Positions 20,105 through 31,324 of a DNA stretch of 64,000 nucleotides are shown here, one piece after another. Origin of the DNA: Butyrivibrio hungatei. Lineage in GTDB: Bacteria > Bacillota > Clostridia > Lachnospirales > Lachnospiraceae. Below the pieces are notes generated by a model, which was not told the DNA's origin, did not search any database, and saw nothing but the letters and a program-made list of their open reading frames with translations. The stretch spans positions 1 to 64,000 of the forward strand of contig NZ_FMUR01000015.1 in assembly GCF_900101605.1 (NCBI RefSeq), read 5' to 3'. The position numbers and the translations under genes were made by a program. The first letter of the stretch is position 1; the number at the start of each line of letters is the position of its first letter.

Positions 20105-22666
20105 ATGGCTGATAATAATAACAATAACAACAATGAACTGTCAGAAGATGTATTTGATAAAGTCACTACTGACAGAATAAAAGAAGTAGACCTTCAAAAG
20201 ACAATGGAAGCAGACTACATTGATTATGCCATGAGCGTAATCGCATCACGTGCGCTTCCTGATGTTAGAGACGGTCTTAAGCCTGTACAGAGAAGAATTC
20301 TGTACTCTATGATTGAACTTAACAACGGTCCCGACAAGCCGCATCGTAAATGTGCGCGTATCGTCGGTGATACAATGGGTAAATATCACCCTCACGGTGA
20401 CAGTTCTATTTATGGAGCACTCGTTAATATGGCGCAGCCATGGTCAATGAGATGTTGTCTTGTTGACGGTCACGGAAACTTTGGATCTGTTGACGGTGAC
20501 GGCGCTGCGGCTATGCGATATACTGAGGCTCGTCTTACAAAAATCGCAATGGAGATGACTGCGGATATCGGTAAAGATACAGTAGATTTCGTTCCAAACT
20601 TCGATGATACAGAAAAAGAGCCTTCAGTTCTCCCAAGTAGATATCCGAATCTTTTGGTAAACGGAACAACAGGTATCGCTGTAGGAATGGCAACAAACAT
20701 TCCTCCTCACAACTTAAGAGAGATAATAGCAGCGGTTGTAAAGATGATTGATAACCGTGTACTTGAGGACAGAGATACAGATATTGAGGAAATCCTTTCA
20801 ATCGTCAAGGCTCCGGATTTCCCTACCGGTGGAATAATACTTGGAACAAGAGGAGCTGAGGAAGCATACAGAACTGGTAGAGGAAAAGTAATAGTAAGAG
20901 CTGTAACAGATATCGAGCCTATGCAGAACGGTAAGAACAGAATTGTAGTTACAGAGCTTCCTTATCTTGTAAATAAAGCAAATATGATCGCAAAGATCGC
21001 CGAGCTCGTTAAACTTAAAAAACTCGACGGAATTACAGCACTTCGAGATGAATCTGACAGAGAAGGTATGCGTGTTGTAATTGAGCTTAGAAATGACGTT
21101 AACCCTAACATCATGCTTAATAAGCTTTATAAACATACACAGATGCAGGATTCATTTGGAATCATCATGCTTGCACTTGTAAATAACCAGCCTAAGGTTA
21201 TGAGCATCACAGAGATGCTCAAACACTACATCGCTCATCAGGAAGACGTAGTAACAAGAAGAACAAAGTATGATCTTAACAAAGCTGAAGAGCGTGATCA
21301 TATCTTACAGGGATTGCTTATTGCCCTTGATAACATCGATGAAGTAATCAAGATCATAAGAGGCAGTGAAACAGTTGCTCTTGCCAAGGAACAACTCATG
21401 GCCCGCTTTGGACTTACAGATGTTCAGGCTCAGGCAATTGTTGATATGAGACTTCGTACTCTCACAGGTTTGGAGAGAGACAGGCTTGAACAGGAACATG
21501 CTGAACTCCTTAAGAAAATCGAGGAATTAAAAGCTATTCTTGCAGACAGAAAGATACTTCTCGGAGTTATCAAAAAAGAAATAACAGAGATTTCCGATAA
21601 ATACGGCGATGACAGAAAGTCACAGATCGGACATGACGATTCCGATATCGATATGGAAGATCTGATCCCTAATGTAAATACAGTAATTGCAATGACAAAT
21701 CTCGGATATATTAAGAGAATGTCAATTGATAACTTCAAATCACAGAATCGCGGCGGAAAAGGAATAAAAGGAATCACCACTATCGACAATGACTTTGTGG
21801 AAGATATCCTTATGACAACTACCCATAACTATGTAATGTTCTTTACAAATACGGGTAGAGTCTACAGACTTAAGGTTTACCAGATTCCTGAGGCATCCAG
21901 AACTTCAAGAGGAATGGCAATCGTTAATCTCCTTCAGCTTGCTCCCGGAGAGAAGATCACAGCAATGATTCCTGTTAAAGGCTTTGAAGATGAAAGTAAG
22001 AGTCTCTTTATGGTAACAAAGAAAGGTACTGTAAAGAAAACTCCTATAACTGATTTCATAAATGTCAGAAAGACAGGACTTGCAGCAATCAATCTCAGAG
22101 ATGATGATGAGCTTATAGAGGTTAAGAGTGTTCAGAAGGGAGCTGAAGTATTCCTTGTAACAAAGAACGGAATGTGTATTCACTTCGATGAGGAAGATGT
22201 AAGAGCAACCGGAAGAGCATCTATGGGTGTAAGAGGAATGACACTCGACGATACGGATGAAATCGTCGGAATGCAGCTCAATACTCAGGGTGACTCACTC
22301 CTTATAGTTTCTGAAAAAGGATATGGAAAGAGAACAGTTCTAAGTGAATTCAATAACCAGTTCAGAGGCGGAAAAGGTGTTAAGTGCTACAAGATAACCG
22401 AAAAGACAGGAGCTGTTGTCGGTGTTAAGGCAGTTAATGAAGATAATGAGATCATGATGATCACAAATGCCGGAATCATAATTCAGCTTCGTATGGATGA
22501 GATAACTGTCCACGGAAGAGTAACATCCGGAGTTAAGATGATAAATCTTGATAAGGGCGTTACAGTAGCAAAAATTGCCAAAGTTAGAGAAAAAATCTCT
22601 GACGGAGATAAAGAACTCGATAATATCGATGAAGTAAACGACGGAGAAATCGAAGAAGACGTTTAA
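20105..22666 (+). CDS. gyrA: DNA gyrase subunit A
   Basis: An 853-residue DNA-breaking subunit. The catalytic Tyr is in [14 protein letters not shown], the quinolone pocket is [17 protein letters not shown], and the C-terminal beta-pinwheel carries the GyrA box QNRGGKG, which distinguishes it from ParC. The N-terminus has an unusual Asn run ([10 protein letters not shown]) before the conserved start. In the quinolone pocket the position equivalent to E. coli Asp87 is Gly. The acidic tail (DGEIEEDV) is typical of GyrA. Confidence 0.98.
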   Translation: MADNNNNNNNELSEDVFDKVTTDRIKEVDLQKTMEADYIDYAMSVIASRALPDVRDGLKPVQRRILYSMIELNNGPDKPHRKCARIVGDTMGKYHPHGDSSIYGALVNMAQPWSMRCCLVDGHGNFGSVDGDGAAAMRYTEARLTKIAMEMTADIGKDTVDFVPNFDDTEKEPSVLPSRYPNLLVNGTTGIAVGMATNIPPHNLREIIAAVVKMIDNRVLEDRDTDIEEILSIVKAPDFPTGGIILGTRGAEEAYRTGRGKVIVRAVTDIEPMQNGKNRIVVTELPYLVNKANMIAKIAELVKLKKLDGITALRDESDREGMRVVIELRNDVNPNIMLNKLYKHTQMQDSFGIIMLALVNNQPKVMSITEMLKHYIAHQEDVVTRRTKYDLNKAEERDHILQGLLIALDNIDEVIKIIRGSETVALAKEQLMARFGLTDVQAQAIVDMRLRTLTGLERDRLEQEHAELLKKIEELKAILADRKILLGVIKKEITEISDKYGDDRKSQIGHDDSDIDMEDLIPNVNTVIAMTNLGYIKRMSIDNFKSQNRGGKGIKGITTIDNDFVEDILMTTTHNYVMFFTNTGRVYRLKVYQIPEASRTSRGMAIVNLLQLAPGEKITAMIPVKGFEDESKSLFMVTKKGTVKKTPITDFINVRKTGLAAINLRDDDELIEVKSVQKGAEVFLVTKNGMCIHFDEEDVRATGRASMGVRGMTLDDTDEIVGMQLNTQGDSLLIVSEKGYGKRTVLSEFNNQFRGGKGVKCYKITEKTGAVVGVKAVNEDNEIMMITNAGIIIQLRMDEITVHGRVTSGVKMINLDKGVTVAKIAKVREKISDGDKELDNIDEVNDGEIEEDV

Positions 22667-22689
22667 TATATTTCGAGTGTGGGGGAAGT

Positions 22690-24144
22690 ATGAAAATCGG
22701 ACTTGTAATCTCTGAACTAGAGGACAATGAAGTAAAAAAAATCTGTATAGGTGCAAATAAAGCGGCAGTTGACAAGGGAATAACCCTTGTCATAATGCCG
22801 GGCAAATATCTTGTAAACAATGATGATGTTGATGAAAAGCATCCGTACAAATTTCAGAACACGGCTCTTTTTAAATATGCAACAAAACTTGGATTTGATG
22901 CGGTAGTTATCGATATCGAGCGAATCGGAAAGAATGTTGCCATTTTGAAAAAAGAAGCTCTTTTGAAGAGCTTTTTTGAGATTCCTTTTCTGACTCTTAC
23001 CGAGCAGGAAGGATATGTTGCTTCAAAAAAAATAATGTCTGATCACGGATATCTCGAACAGCAGGGATATCAGGCTATTTGTGATGCAGTGTCATATGCG
23101 GAAACAGGGAAGCTTTCAAATGAAGAACCGTCCTGTGTTTTCTCATTCATTGAAGAGTCTGAAGCAAAGGCTCTTTCTGTAATTTCCGATATAGGAACAA
23201 GACTGTTCAATCGGAAATTTGAAGATGAAGGTCTATATAAGTCAATGGGACAGATAAATACAGAGCTTGGTGTAAAAAACTGTGGACTGTTCCTTTATGA
23301 CAAGAAAATCAGAAATACTTTCAAACATCCATGGGAATTTCCCGATAAAATTAAGATTAAGAGTGCAATTGTAGACGGAACTGAAATAGTAACCGACAAT
23401 AACACGGAAATAGATACAGATGGGATATTGAATATCTTTGAAAATGGAACGCCAAAAGTTCTTGTTGCAAGCAATATCTTTGTAGGTCAGTATCAGCTCG
23501 GACTTATGATCACCGAGTTTAATCCGAGAATACTTATTGATAATTATTTTGACAGCCTTGTAGGAATAGTTACGATAACTTCAAGGGTTTCATATCTTGA
23601 GACAGAGATGGAAAAGACCAAGAAAGAGCTTCTTGAGGTTCAGGAAGAACTTGCAAGGGATGATTCGGTTCTTGATCACATCGGAGGACAGGATTATTTG
23701 ACGGGAGGTCTAAACAGAAGAGGCTTTTTTGCGAAAGCCTATGACTATCTCAAAGAGAATTTTGAAGCCGGAAAATATGCGGTTGTTGCATATATCAGGA
23801 TGGATTCTCTTAAGAAAATAAACGATGTATACGGACACAATGAAGGTGATCAGGCAGTTAGAGAAGTTGCAGAAATACTGGATATTGTGTTTAAAGATTG
23901 CATACACGGTAGAATCCGCGGTGATGAATTTGCAGCTATCTCGGTATCTTCGGAAGAAGGAATGGCTGAGAATTTCCGTGAGGAAATGTCATCTCAAAAT
24001 GCAGCACTTCTTGATAGATCGAAGAGATATATCAACTACCTGCAATATTCGGTATGCGAATTCAGTTATGAAGACAATCTTTCTCTAAGAGAGATGTTAA
24101 AAGAAACAGACGAAAGTCTGCAGAGAGTAAAAGGAAATTTCTAA
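22690..24144 (+). CDS. GGDEF protein with N-terminal periplasmic-binding-like sensor, cytosolic
   Basis: A 484-residue protein without a signal peptide or membrane segment. Residues 1-135 look like a LacI/periplasmic-binding fold ([12 protein letters not shown] ... [13 protein letters not shown]), 155-300 resemble a GAF-like sensor region, 300-325 a short coiled coil, and 335-480 a GGDEF domain. Metal- and substrate-binding positions are kept ([17 protein letters not shown]), but the signature reads RGDEF at 410-414. This could still be an active diguanylate cyclase; binding tests would be needed. It starts 23 bases after gyrA with a strong GGGGGAAG site, and exonuclease III begins one base after its stop, so a signalling gene sits inside a DNA-metabolism transcript. 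Confidence 0.8.
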   Translation: MKIGLVISELEDNEVKKICIGANKAAVDKGITLVIMPGKYLVNNDDVDEKHPYKFQNTALFKYATKLGFDAVVIDIERIGKNVAILKKEALLKSFFEIPFLTLTEQEGYVASKKIMSDHGYLEQQGYQAICDAVSYAETGKLSNEEPSCVFSFIEESEAKALSVISDIGTRLFNRKFEDEGLYKSMGQINTELGVKNCGLFLYDKKIRNTFKHPWEFPDKIKIKSAIVDGTEIVTDNNTEIDTDGILNIFENGTPKVLVASNIFVGQYQLGLMITEFNPRILIDNYFDSLVGIVTITSRVSYLETEMEKTKKELLEVQEELARDDSVLDHIGGQDYLTGGLNRRGFFAKAYDYLKENFEAGKYAVVAYIRMDSLKKINDVYGHNEGDQAVREVAEILDIVFKDCIHGRIRGDEFAAISVSSEEGMAENFREEMSSQNAALLDRSKRYINYLQYSVCEFSYEDNLSLREMLKETDESLQRVKGNF

Positions 24145-24145
24145 C

Positions 24146-24907
24146 ATGGGATTAAAGCTTGTATCATGGAATGTTAATGGACTTAGAGCATGTGTATCAA
24201 AAGGATGCTTTCAGGAATTTATGGATAAAGAGAATCCTGATGTAATCTGCCTTCAGGAAACTAAGCTTCAGGAAGGACAGATCAAGATGGATCTTCCCGG
24301 ATATGAAGAATACTGGAACTATGCGGAAAAGAAGGGATATTCTGGAACAGCGATCTTCACAAAAGAAAAGCCGATTTCCGTAACATACGGACTTGGTATT
24401 GAAGAGCACGACCACGAAGGAAGAGTCATTACAGCCGAATATAATGATTATTACCTCGTAACGGTGTATGTACCAAATGCGAAAGAAGATCTTTCAAGAC
24501 TTGAATATAGGCAGGTTTGGGAAGATGATTTTCTTAAGTATATCAAAAAACTTGAAGAGACAAAGCCTGTTATCTATTGCGGTGACTTAAATGTAGCTCA
24601 CAAAGAGATCGACCTTAAGAATCCCAAGACAAACCGAGGACATGCGGGATTTACAGATGAAGAGAGAGCCAAGTTTGACAATGTTCTTGCCGCAGACCTT
24701 GTGGATACATTCAGATATTTTTATCCCGACCTTGAGGGAGCATATTCATGGTGGTCATACAGATTCCATGCAAGGGAAAAAAATGCAGGGTGGCGTATTG
24801 ACTACTTTGTAGTTTCAAAATCTCTTATGCCATCTATAGAGGATGCCAAAATCTACAGTGAAGCTCTTGGCTCCGATCATTGCCCTGTAGGAATTATATT
24901 AAAATAA
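24146..24907 (+). CDS. exoA: Exodeoxyribonuclease III (AP endonuclease)
   Basis: A 253-residue enzyme of the exonuclease III/APE1 family that incises DNA at abasic sites and trims 3' ends. It shows [20 protein letters not shown] (metal-binding Glu), [15 protein letters not shown] (catalytic Asp and Asn) and the C-terminal GSDHCPVGI (catalytic His). It starts one base after the GGDEF gene, with the ribosome binding site inside that gene (AAAAGGAAA). Confidence 0.95.
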   Translation: MGLKLVSWNVNGLRACVSKGCFQEFMDKENPDVICLQETKLQEGQIKMDLPGYEEYWNYAEKKGYSGTAIFTKEKPISVTYGLGIEEHDHEGRVITAEYNDYYLVTVYVPNAKEDLSRLEYRQVWEDDFLKYIKKLEETKPVIYCGDLNVAHKEIDLKNPKTNRGHAGFTDEERAKFDNVLAADLVDTFRYFYPDLEGAYSWWSYRFHAREKNAGWRIDYFVVSKSLMPSIEDAKIYSEALGSDHCPVGIILK

Positions 24908-24931
24908 AAAACAGATATATGAGAAATAAAA

Positions 24932-25891
24932 ATGAATAATTTAGTCTTTAGTTTAAATGCAACATTTCCGGTTTTTCTTTTAATGATATTTGGATTTATT
25001 CTGAACAAGATAGGTTTTATAGATGAAAAAACCGCATCATGGATGAATAAATTTGTTTTCAAAATAGCACTTCCCGTGTTGGTTTTTGAAGATCTGGCAG
25101 ATCAGGATTTTAGAGGAACATGGAATGGTAAATTTGTATTGTTCTGTTTTTTGGCGACGATAATAAGTATCGGAGTCATATCTCTTTTTTCTGTACTATG
25201 TGTAAAAGATAAAGGCAAAAGAGGAGAGTTTATACAAGGAGCATACAGAAGCAGCGCCGCTTTACTGGGACTTGCATTTATTCATAACATCTACGGAGAT
25301 GCAAGTACGGGAATGGGACCTCTCATGATACTTGGAAGCGTTCCACTGTACAACATCTTTGCAGTTATAATACTGATATTTACGGCAGAAAAAGAAAGTG
25401 AAAACAATGGCAGAAGCGAACTTATAAAGAAAACTGCCGTAGGAATAGCCAAAAATCCGATCATAATAGGAATAATCATAGGCCTTATATGGTCACTTCT
25501 AAGAATCCCAAGACCTACTTTATTTGTAAATTTCACGGATAATATAGCAAGGCTTGCAACACCGCTTGGATTGATTTCTATGGGAGCATCTTTTGAAGTA
25601 AAAAAGGCGCTCAATGAAATAAAACCCGCACTTATCGCAACTTTTATAAAGCTGTTTGTTCTTGTGGGAATATTCATGCCAATAGCGGTAAATATGGGAT
25701 TTAAGGGTGAGCAGATCGTTGCGATATTGATCATGCTTGGATCATCGACAACCGTAAGCTGTTATATCATGGCTAAAAACATGGGACACGAAGGAGTCCT
25801 CAGTAGCAGCATAGTTATGATGACAACATTTGCATGTTCATTTACATTGACATTCTGGTTGTTTATACTTAGGTCTCTGGGAATAATATGA
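24932..25891 (+). CDS. AEC family transporter
   Basis: A 319-residue membrane protein with about ten hydrophobic segments in two halves, beginning NATFPVFLLMIFGFILNKIGFID and including GSVPLYNIFAVIIL and IGIIIGLIWSLLRIPRPTLF. This is the auxin-efflux-carrier/malonate-permease fold seen in bacterial organic-acid or amino-acid carriers. The substrate cannot be told from sequence. It lies 24 bases after exoA and before a terminator, so it is probably the last gene of the rightward origin transcript. Confidence 0.88.
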   Translation: MNNLVFSLNATFPVFLLMIFGFILNKIGFIDEKTASWMNKFVFKIALPVLVFEDLADQDFRGTWNGKFVLFCFLATIISIGVISLFSVLCVKDKGKRGEFIQGAYRSSAALLGLAFIHNIYGDASTGMGPLMILGSVPLYNIFAVIILIFTAEKESENNGRSELIKKTAVGIAKNPIIIGIIIGLIWSLLRIPRPTLFVNFTDNIARLATPLGLISMGASFEVKKALNEIKPALIATFIKLFVLVGIFMPIAVNMGFKGEQIVAILIMLGSSTTVSCYIMAKNMGHEGVLSSSIVMMTTFACSFTLTFWLFILRSLGII

Positions 25892-25902
25892 TAATAAACA
25901 AG

Positions 25903-25935
25903 AGGGGAAGCACTAATTACAGCGCTTCCCTTTTA
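25903..25935. terminator. Terminator between the AEC gene and the hydrolase gene
   Basis: GGGAAGC (25905..25911) and GCTTCCC (25924..25930) form the stem, followed by TTTT on the plus strand. The neighbouring genes converge here, so it can serve both. Confidence 0.8.
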
Positions 25936-25950
25936 ATATACTTAAAATAT

Positions 25951-26877
25951 TTAAAAGTCTGTTTTTGATAAGAATGATCTTATCTTACCCCAGTAATTTA
26001 CAGGATCTGTAACGATTCCGTGAATATGTCCTGAGCCTAAGATCATGCAATACTGCTTGTCACACTTTGCCGCTTCGTAAAGACGTGAGCACATCTGCGG
26101 ATCTATCACTTCGTCCTCATCACCGTGTATAAAGAGTGTCGGAGTCTTTGATTTTGACACGGCATCGATAGGTCTTACATCGTTAATATCAAATCCTGAG
26201 CGAAGATAGATTATAAATCTTGCAAGTGCGACCACAACTGAAGCAGGAAGTATCGATCCTTTCATAGTCTTATATGTTTTTGCAAACTGCTTTCTTAAGT
26301 TTGAATAAGCACTGTCTGAAATAGCGGCTTTTACATTTTCAGGAAGATGCTCACCTGTTGTCATAAGTACAGTTGCGGCGCCCATTGACATTCCGTGAAG
26401 AAGAATAGAAGCCTCCGGATCTCTTTTTATTATCCAATAGATCCATTCCATGAGATCAAGCCTGTCATCAAGGCCGTAACCGACATATTTACCCTCACTC
26501 TTTCCAAATCCGCGAAGATCGGGAAGGAGGCAGTTTACGTCAAGTGAAAGATAATACTGAGCATAGATACCGTTGTACTCGTGATTATCTTTGATACCGT
26601 GAACAAGGATAACATATCTGTGCGAATTGCTACTTGCAGGGATGTATGCAGCGTGCAGCTTGAGCTGGTCAATACTGTTGATATACATATCCTGTTTATC
26701 TTTATGATTTCTTACAAACATTCTTCCGGCCGTAATAGCTTTGTCATAATCGGGACTTTCGTCGGTATGCTGAACAGGAACGGATGTAAGCTTATAGATA
26801 TAATTGGTCAGAGCATACGCTCCACCAAGAAATGCAGAGAAAATGCCGAATTTAAGAACTGAATTTTTTTTGCTCAT
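25951..26877 (-). CDS. Alpha/beta hydrolase, membrane-anchored
   Basis: A 308-residue hydrolase with an N-terminal hydrophobic anchor (about residues 9-27) and the catalytic part outside or at the membrane. The oxyanion stretch is VHGIKDNHEY. The nucleophile elbow is GMSMG with Ser164, the acid is most likely Asp255 (HGDEDEVID), and the base is His284 or His286 (GSGHIHG). It resembles the YfhR/serine aminopeptidase-like group that acts on acyl esters or peptides; the substrate is unknown. It is transcribed against its neighbours and diverges from the arabinofuranosidase gene, with a 160-base shared promoter region. Confidence 0.85.
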   Translation of the reverse strand: MSKKNSVLKFGIFSAFLGGAYALTNYIYKLTSVPVQHTDESPDYDKAITAGRMFVRNHKDKQDMYINSIDQLKLHAAYIPASSNSHRYVILVHGIKDNHEYNGIYAQYYLSLDVNCLLPDLRGFGKSEGKYVGYGLDDRLDLMEWIYWIIKRDPEASILLHGMSMGAATVLMTTGEHLPENVKAAISDSAYSNLRKQFAKTYKTMKGSILPASVVVALARFIIYLRSGFDINDVRPIDAVSKSKTPTLFIHGDEDEVIDPQMCSRLYEAAKCDKQYCMILGSGHIHGIVTDPVNYWGKIRSFLSKTDF

Positions 26878-27017
26878 TAAAAATACCTCGCATGTAAAGT
26901 TTTAAGGGCATTATCATTTAAGCCTCTCCAATATATATTATCATTTTTTTTACAGATAAACGCATTTTTCGGTTTTCTTTTTGCAAAGAATGGAATATTA
27001 TATTTATATAAATATAA

Positions 27018-28547
<1,530 letters not shown>

Positions 28548-28580
28548 ACAGAAATTATAAAAATTTCTTTCACAATATGA

Positions 28581-28614
28581 TATACTCTCTATGATATATA
28601 TAAATGGAGAGTAT
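28581..28614 (+). promoter_or_regulatory. Promoter and RBS region of the MBOAT gene
   Basis: An extended -10 (TGATATACT) ends at 28586. ATACTCTC (28582..28589) is complementary to GAGAGTAT (28607..28614), which contains the ribosome binding site. If transcription starts upstream the pairing would hide the site; if it starts from this -10 box, only part of the stem is in the RNA. Confidence 0.4.
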
Positions 28615-28616
28615 CA

Positions 28617-30140
28617 ATGGGTTTTAATTCATTTACGTTTATATTGGTATTTCTTCCGGTACTGATGATTGGTTGGCATGCACTTAACAGACTGCAGAAA
28701 TATACGGTGGCAGACGTATTACTTATCATAATGTCATTGTATTTTTACTATACTTTTGGTGTTAATTTCCTGATTATCCTGTCGGTAAGTATTGGAGTGA
28801 ACTATGCACTCAGTGCGGTTTTAAAAAAGATAGATTCAAGAAATACCACAGACAGTAATATTCATAAAAAGCTTATAAAGATAATAGGAGTGCTATTTAA
28901 TTTAGGACTCCTATTCTACTTTAAATATCTTGGCTTTTTCGCCGACAATCTCAACGTGGTTTTTAAAACGGGACTGACAGTTGATAAGATAATCATGCCC
29001 ATAGGAATCAGCTTTTTTACCTTTGGGCAGATATCTTATATTGTTGACAGGGCAAACGGGGAAGCTCCGCATTACAGCTTTGTCGAATATACCCTCTATA
29101 CCGCTTATTTCCCGAAGCTTATACAGGGACCGATCGCATTTCACAAAGAGATGATAGATCAGTTCAGAGACAAGTCGCTAAGGACATATGATTCTGTGAA
29201 ATTCTCAGCCGGAATAATATCTTTTGTATTGGGACTTTCAAAGAAAGTTATTCTGGCAGATGTATTGTCCAAAATTGTAAATTACGGCTTTGAGCAGACA
29301 TATTACCTTGATACGTTAACTGTAATAGCCGTTATGCTTGCATATACTTTCCAGATTTATTTTGACTTTTCGGGATACTGTGACATGGCAAACGGCATCA
29401 GCCTGATGCTTGGGTACAGACTTCCCACAAACTTTAATTCGCCTTATAAGGCAGCTTCCGCAAAAGAACTGTGGCAGAGATGGCATATGACTTTGTCGCG
29501 CTTTTTCATTAAATACGTCTACATTCCGCTGGGCGGTAGCAGAAAAGGAAGATATCGCACAATAGCCAATGTCCTCATAGTATTTATACTTAGCGGATTG
29601 TGGCATGGTGCGGGCTGGACGTATGTATGCTGGGGACTCATGCAGGGACTTCTCGTAGTATGGGATGATCTTGGAATCGTGAGCACCGAAAAAGAAGGAA
29701 AATTCCTCTTTAGAAAAGAGCCGCTGCTGGTGATTCCAAAAGCACTAGGAAGAGCCATGACATTTATAGCATTTGTAGCTTCGCTTATATTCTTCAGATC
29801 GGAATCTGTTGAAAAAGCTCTTGCGATGTTTAGAAGATTATTTTTCTTCACCTGGCCCGGATTCCTTACAAGAACCGCTGCAAATCTTGATATCGCAGAA
29901 AATTATGTATTCAGACAGTTCTTATCCCAGATGGGCGGAATAGATGAAAACGTGATCTACATGATAACCATGGTGACATATCTTGCAGTAAGCGGATTCA
30001 TCATCACAAGAAAGAACACTGAAGAAATTATAGAAACGACAACATTTGATAAAAAGACACTTATAGGTATCACGGTTCTTTTCCTGTGGTCCTTTATATC
30101 ATTGTCGGCAGTAAGTACGTTTATTTATTTTCAGTTTTAA
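28617..30140 (+). CDS. MBOAT family O-acyltransferase (AlgI/DltB-like)
   Basis: A 507-residue polytopic membrane protein of the MBOAT family. Conserved features are WQRWHMTLSRF (His290), YIPLGGSRKG and the catalytic histidine region ILSGLWHGAGWTY (His330). About eleven hydrophobic segments are visible. Such proteins move acyl groups across the membrane onto polysaccharide or teichoic acid. The next gene, 11 bases later, encodes an anchored SGNH-like protein, the usual partner that completes the transfer outside the cell. No dltA or dltC gene is near, so exopolysaccharide acetylation fits better than teichoic acid alanylation. Confidence 0.92.
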   Translation: MGFNSFTFILVFLPVLMIGWHALNRLQKYTVADVLLIIMSLYFYYTFGVNFLIILSVSIGVNYALSAVLKKIDSRNTTDSNIHKKLIKIIGVLFNLGLLFYFKYLGFFADNLNVVFKTGLTVDKIIMPIGISFFTFGQISYIVDRANGEAPHYSFVEYTLYTAYFPKLIQGPIAFHKEMIDQFRDKSLRTYDSVKFSAGIISFVLGLSKKVILADVLSKIVNYGFEQTYYLDTLTVIAVMLAYTFQIYFDFSGYCDMANGISLMLGYRLPTNFNSPYKAASAKELWQRWHMTLSRFFIKYVYIPLGGSRKGRYRTIANVLIVFILSGLWHGAGWTYVCWGLMQGLLVVWDDLGIVSTEKEGKFLFRKEPLLVIPKALGRAMTFIAFVASLIFFRSESVEKALAMFRRLFFFTWPGFLTRTAANLDIAENYVFRQFLSQMGGIDENVIYMITMVTYLAVSGFIITRKNTEEIIETTTFDKKTLIGITVLFLWSFISLSAVSTFIYFQF

Positions 30141-30151
30141 TTTAGAAGAAT

Positions 30152-31246
30152 ATGGAAAAAGAAAACAGTTCAAAAAAGTTCATAAAGAGATTTCTGATAT
30201 CGATACTTGCGGTAGCTGTGCTTATCGCGGGGACAGTTATATTTTTTGACCCGTTCTATCATTATCACAAGCCGTGGTGCGGACTTAAGGCAGTGCTAAA
30301 TGACAAAGAATATCAGTGTGTCGGAACACTCAGAAACTTCGATTACAACGCGCTTTTGGTAGGATCTTCGGTTATGGAGAATAACAACAATGCCTGGTAT
30401 GACGATGCATACGGCGTTAAATCTATAAAGGCGATAAGGTCTTACGGTGCGACGGCTGACCTGTGCTATCTTCTTGATGTTGCCTATGAGAAGCACGACC
30501 TTGAATATGTCTTTTATAACATTGATCCGTCGTCACTTGTCGCTGATGCACAGACAACCTTCGAAGCAGCGGGATGTCCCATGTATCTTTATGATAAGAA
30601 TCCAATAAATGACGTGAACTATTTGTTTAACAAGGATGTACTGTTTGAAAAAATTCCTTATCAGGTCGCAAACTCATTTATCGGAGATTACGACGAAGGA
30701 CTTTCATACAACTGGGCTAAGTGGAAAACATTCGGAGAAGATCAGACGCTTTCAATCTATTTTCGAAAGAAAGATATAATCCCGATGCTGGATAAAGATG
30801 TACATAAAGATAAAGTGCAGGAAAATATAAAGCTTCTTACAAAAGAAGTAAGAGAGCACCCCGATACCAAGTTTATTTTCTTTTACCCTGCATATTCAAT
30901 GCTATGGTGGGATGGTGCGGTAAGGACCGGTGAAAGAGATGCCTTTATTCAGAGCGAGAAAATGATGACAGAGGAACTTCTTAAGTATGACAACGCCAGA
31001 GTGTTCTGTTTTCAGGGAGAAGAAGAGATAGTTACAGACCTTAATAACTATATGGATTCGATACATTTTTCTCAGGACATAAATAAGTATATGATTGATA
31101 AGATAATACAGGGGCAGAACGAGCTAACACTCAGCAATTACAAGGAAAAGCTTAATGAAGTCAAAACAATGTCTGACAAGATAGTTAAAGAAAAAATGCC
31201 GGCATATGAAAAAGATGACCGTTTTGTATATGAAATGACAGAATAA
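30152..31246 (+). CDS. Membrane-anchored SGNH/DltD-like protein
   Basis: A 364-residue protein with one N-terminal membrane segment (about 13-33) and an extracellular domain. LLVGSSVMENN (Ser at 72-73) fits SGNH block I, and DSIHFS near residue 315 fits the D-x-x-H of block V. Between them lie FYNIDPSSLV and FIFFYPAYS, the spacing seen in DltD, AlgX/AlgJ and DHHW-type proteins. With the preceding MBOAT it probably forms a two-step O-acylation system for a surface polymer. Family membership is inferred from motif order, not a search. Confidence 0.75.
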   Translation: MEKENSSKKFIKRFLISILAVAVLIAGTVIFFDPFYHYHKPWCGLKAVLNDKEYQCVGTLRNFDYNALLVGSSVMENNNNAWYDDAYGVKSIKAIRSYGATADLCYLLDVAYEKHDLEYVFYNIDPSSLVADAQTTFEAAGCPMYLYDKNPINDVNYLFNKDVLFEKIPYQVANSFIGDYDEGLSYNWAKWKTFGEDQTLSIYFRKKDIIPMLDKDVHKDKVQENIKLLTKEVREHPDTKFIFFYPAYSMLWWDGAVRTGERDAFIQSEKMMTEELLKYDNARVFCFQGEEEIVTDLNNYMDSIHFSQDINKYMIDKIIQGQNELTLSNYKEKLNEVKTMSDKIVKEKMPAYEKDDRFVYEMTE

Positions 31247-31324
31247 ATATATAGTTTATTTGCAAAAAAGATGGTATACTATCTGCACATAGTTAAGAAT
31301 TTTTTTACGGAAGAAGGAATAATC

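Noticed and set aside
31271..31324. Earlier ATG start for murG
   Set aside because: No ribosome binding site, and the ATG lies within an extended -10 sequence; the GTG at 31325 has a proper site.
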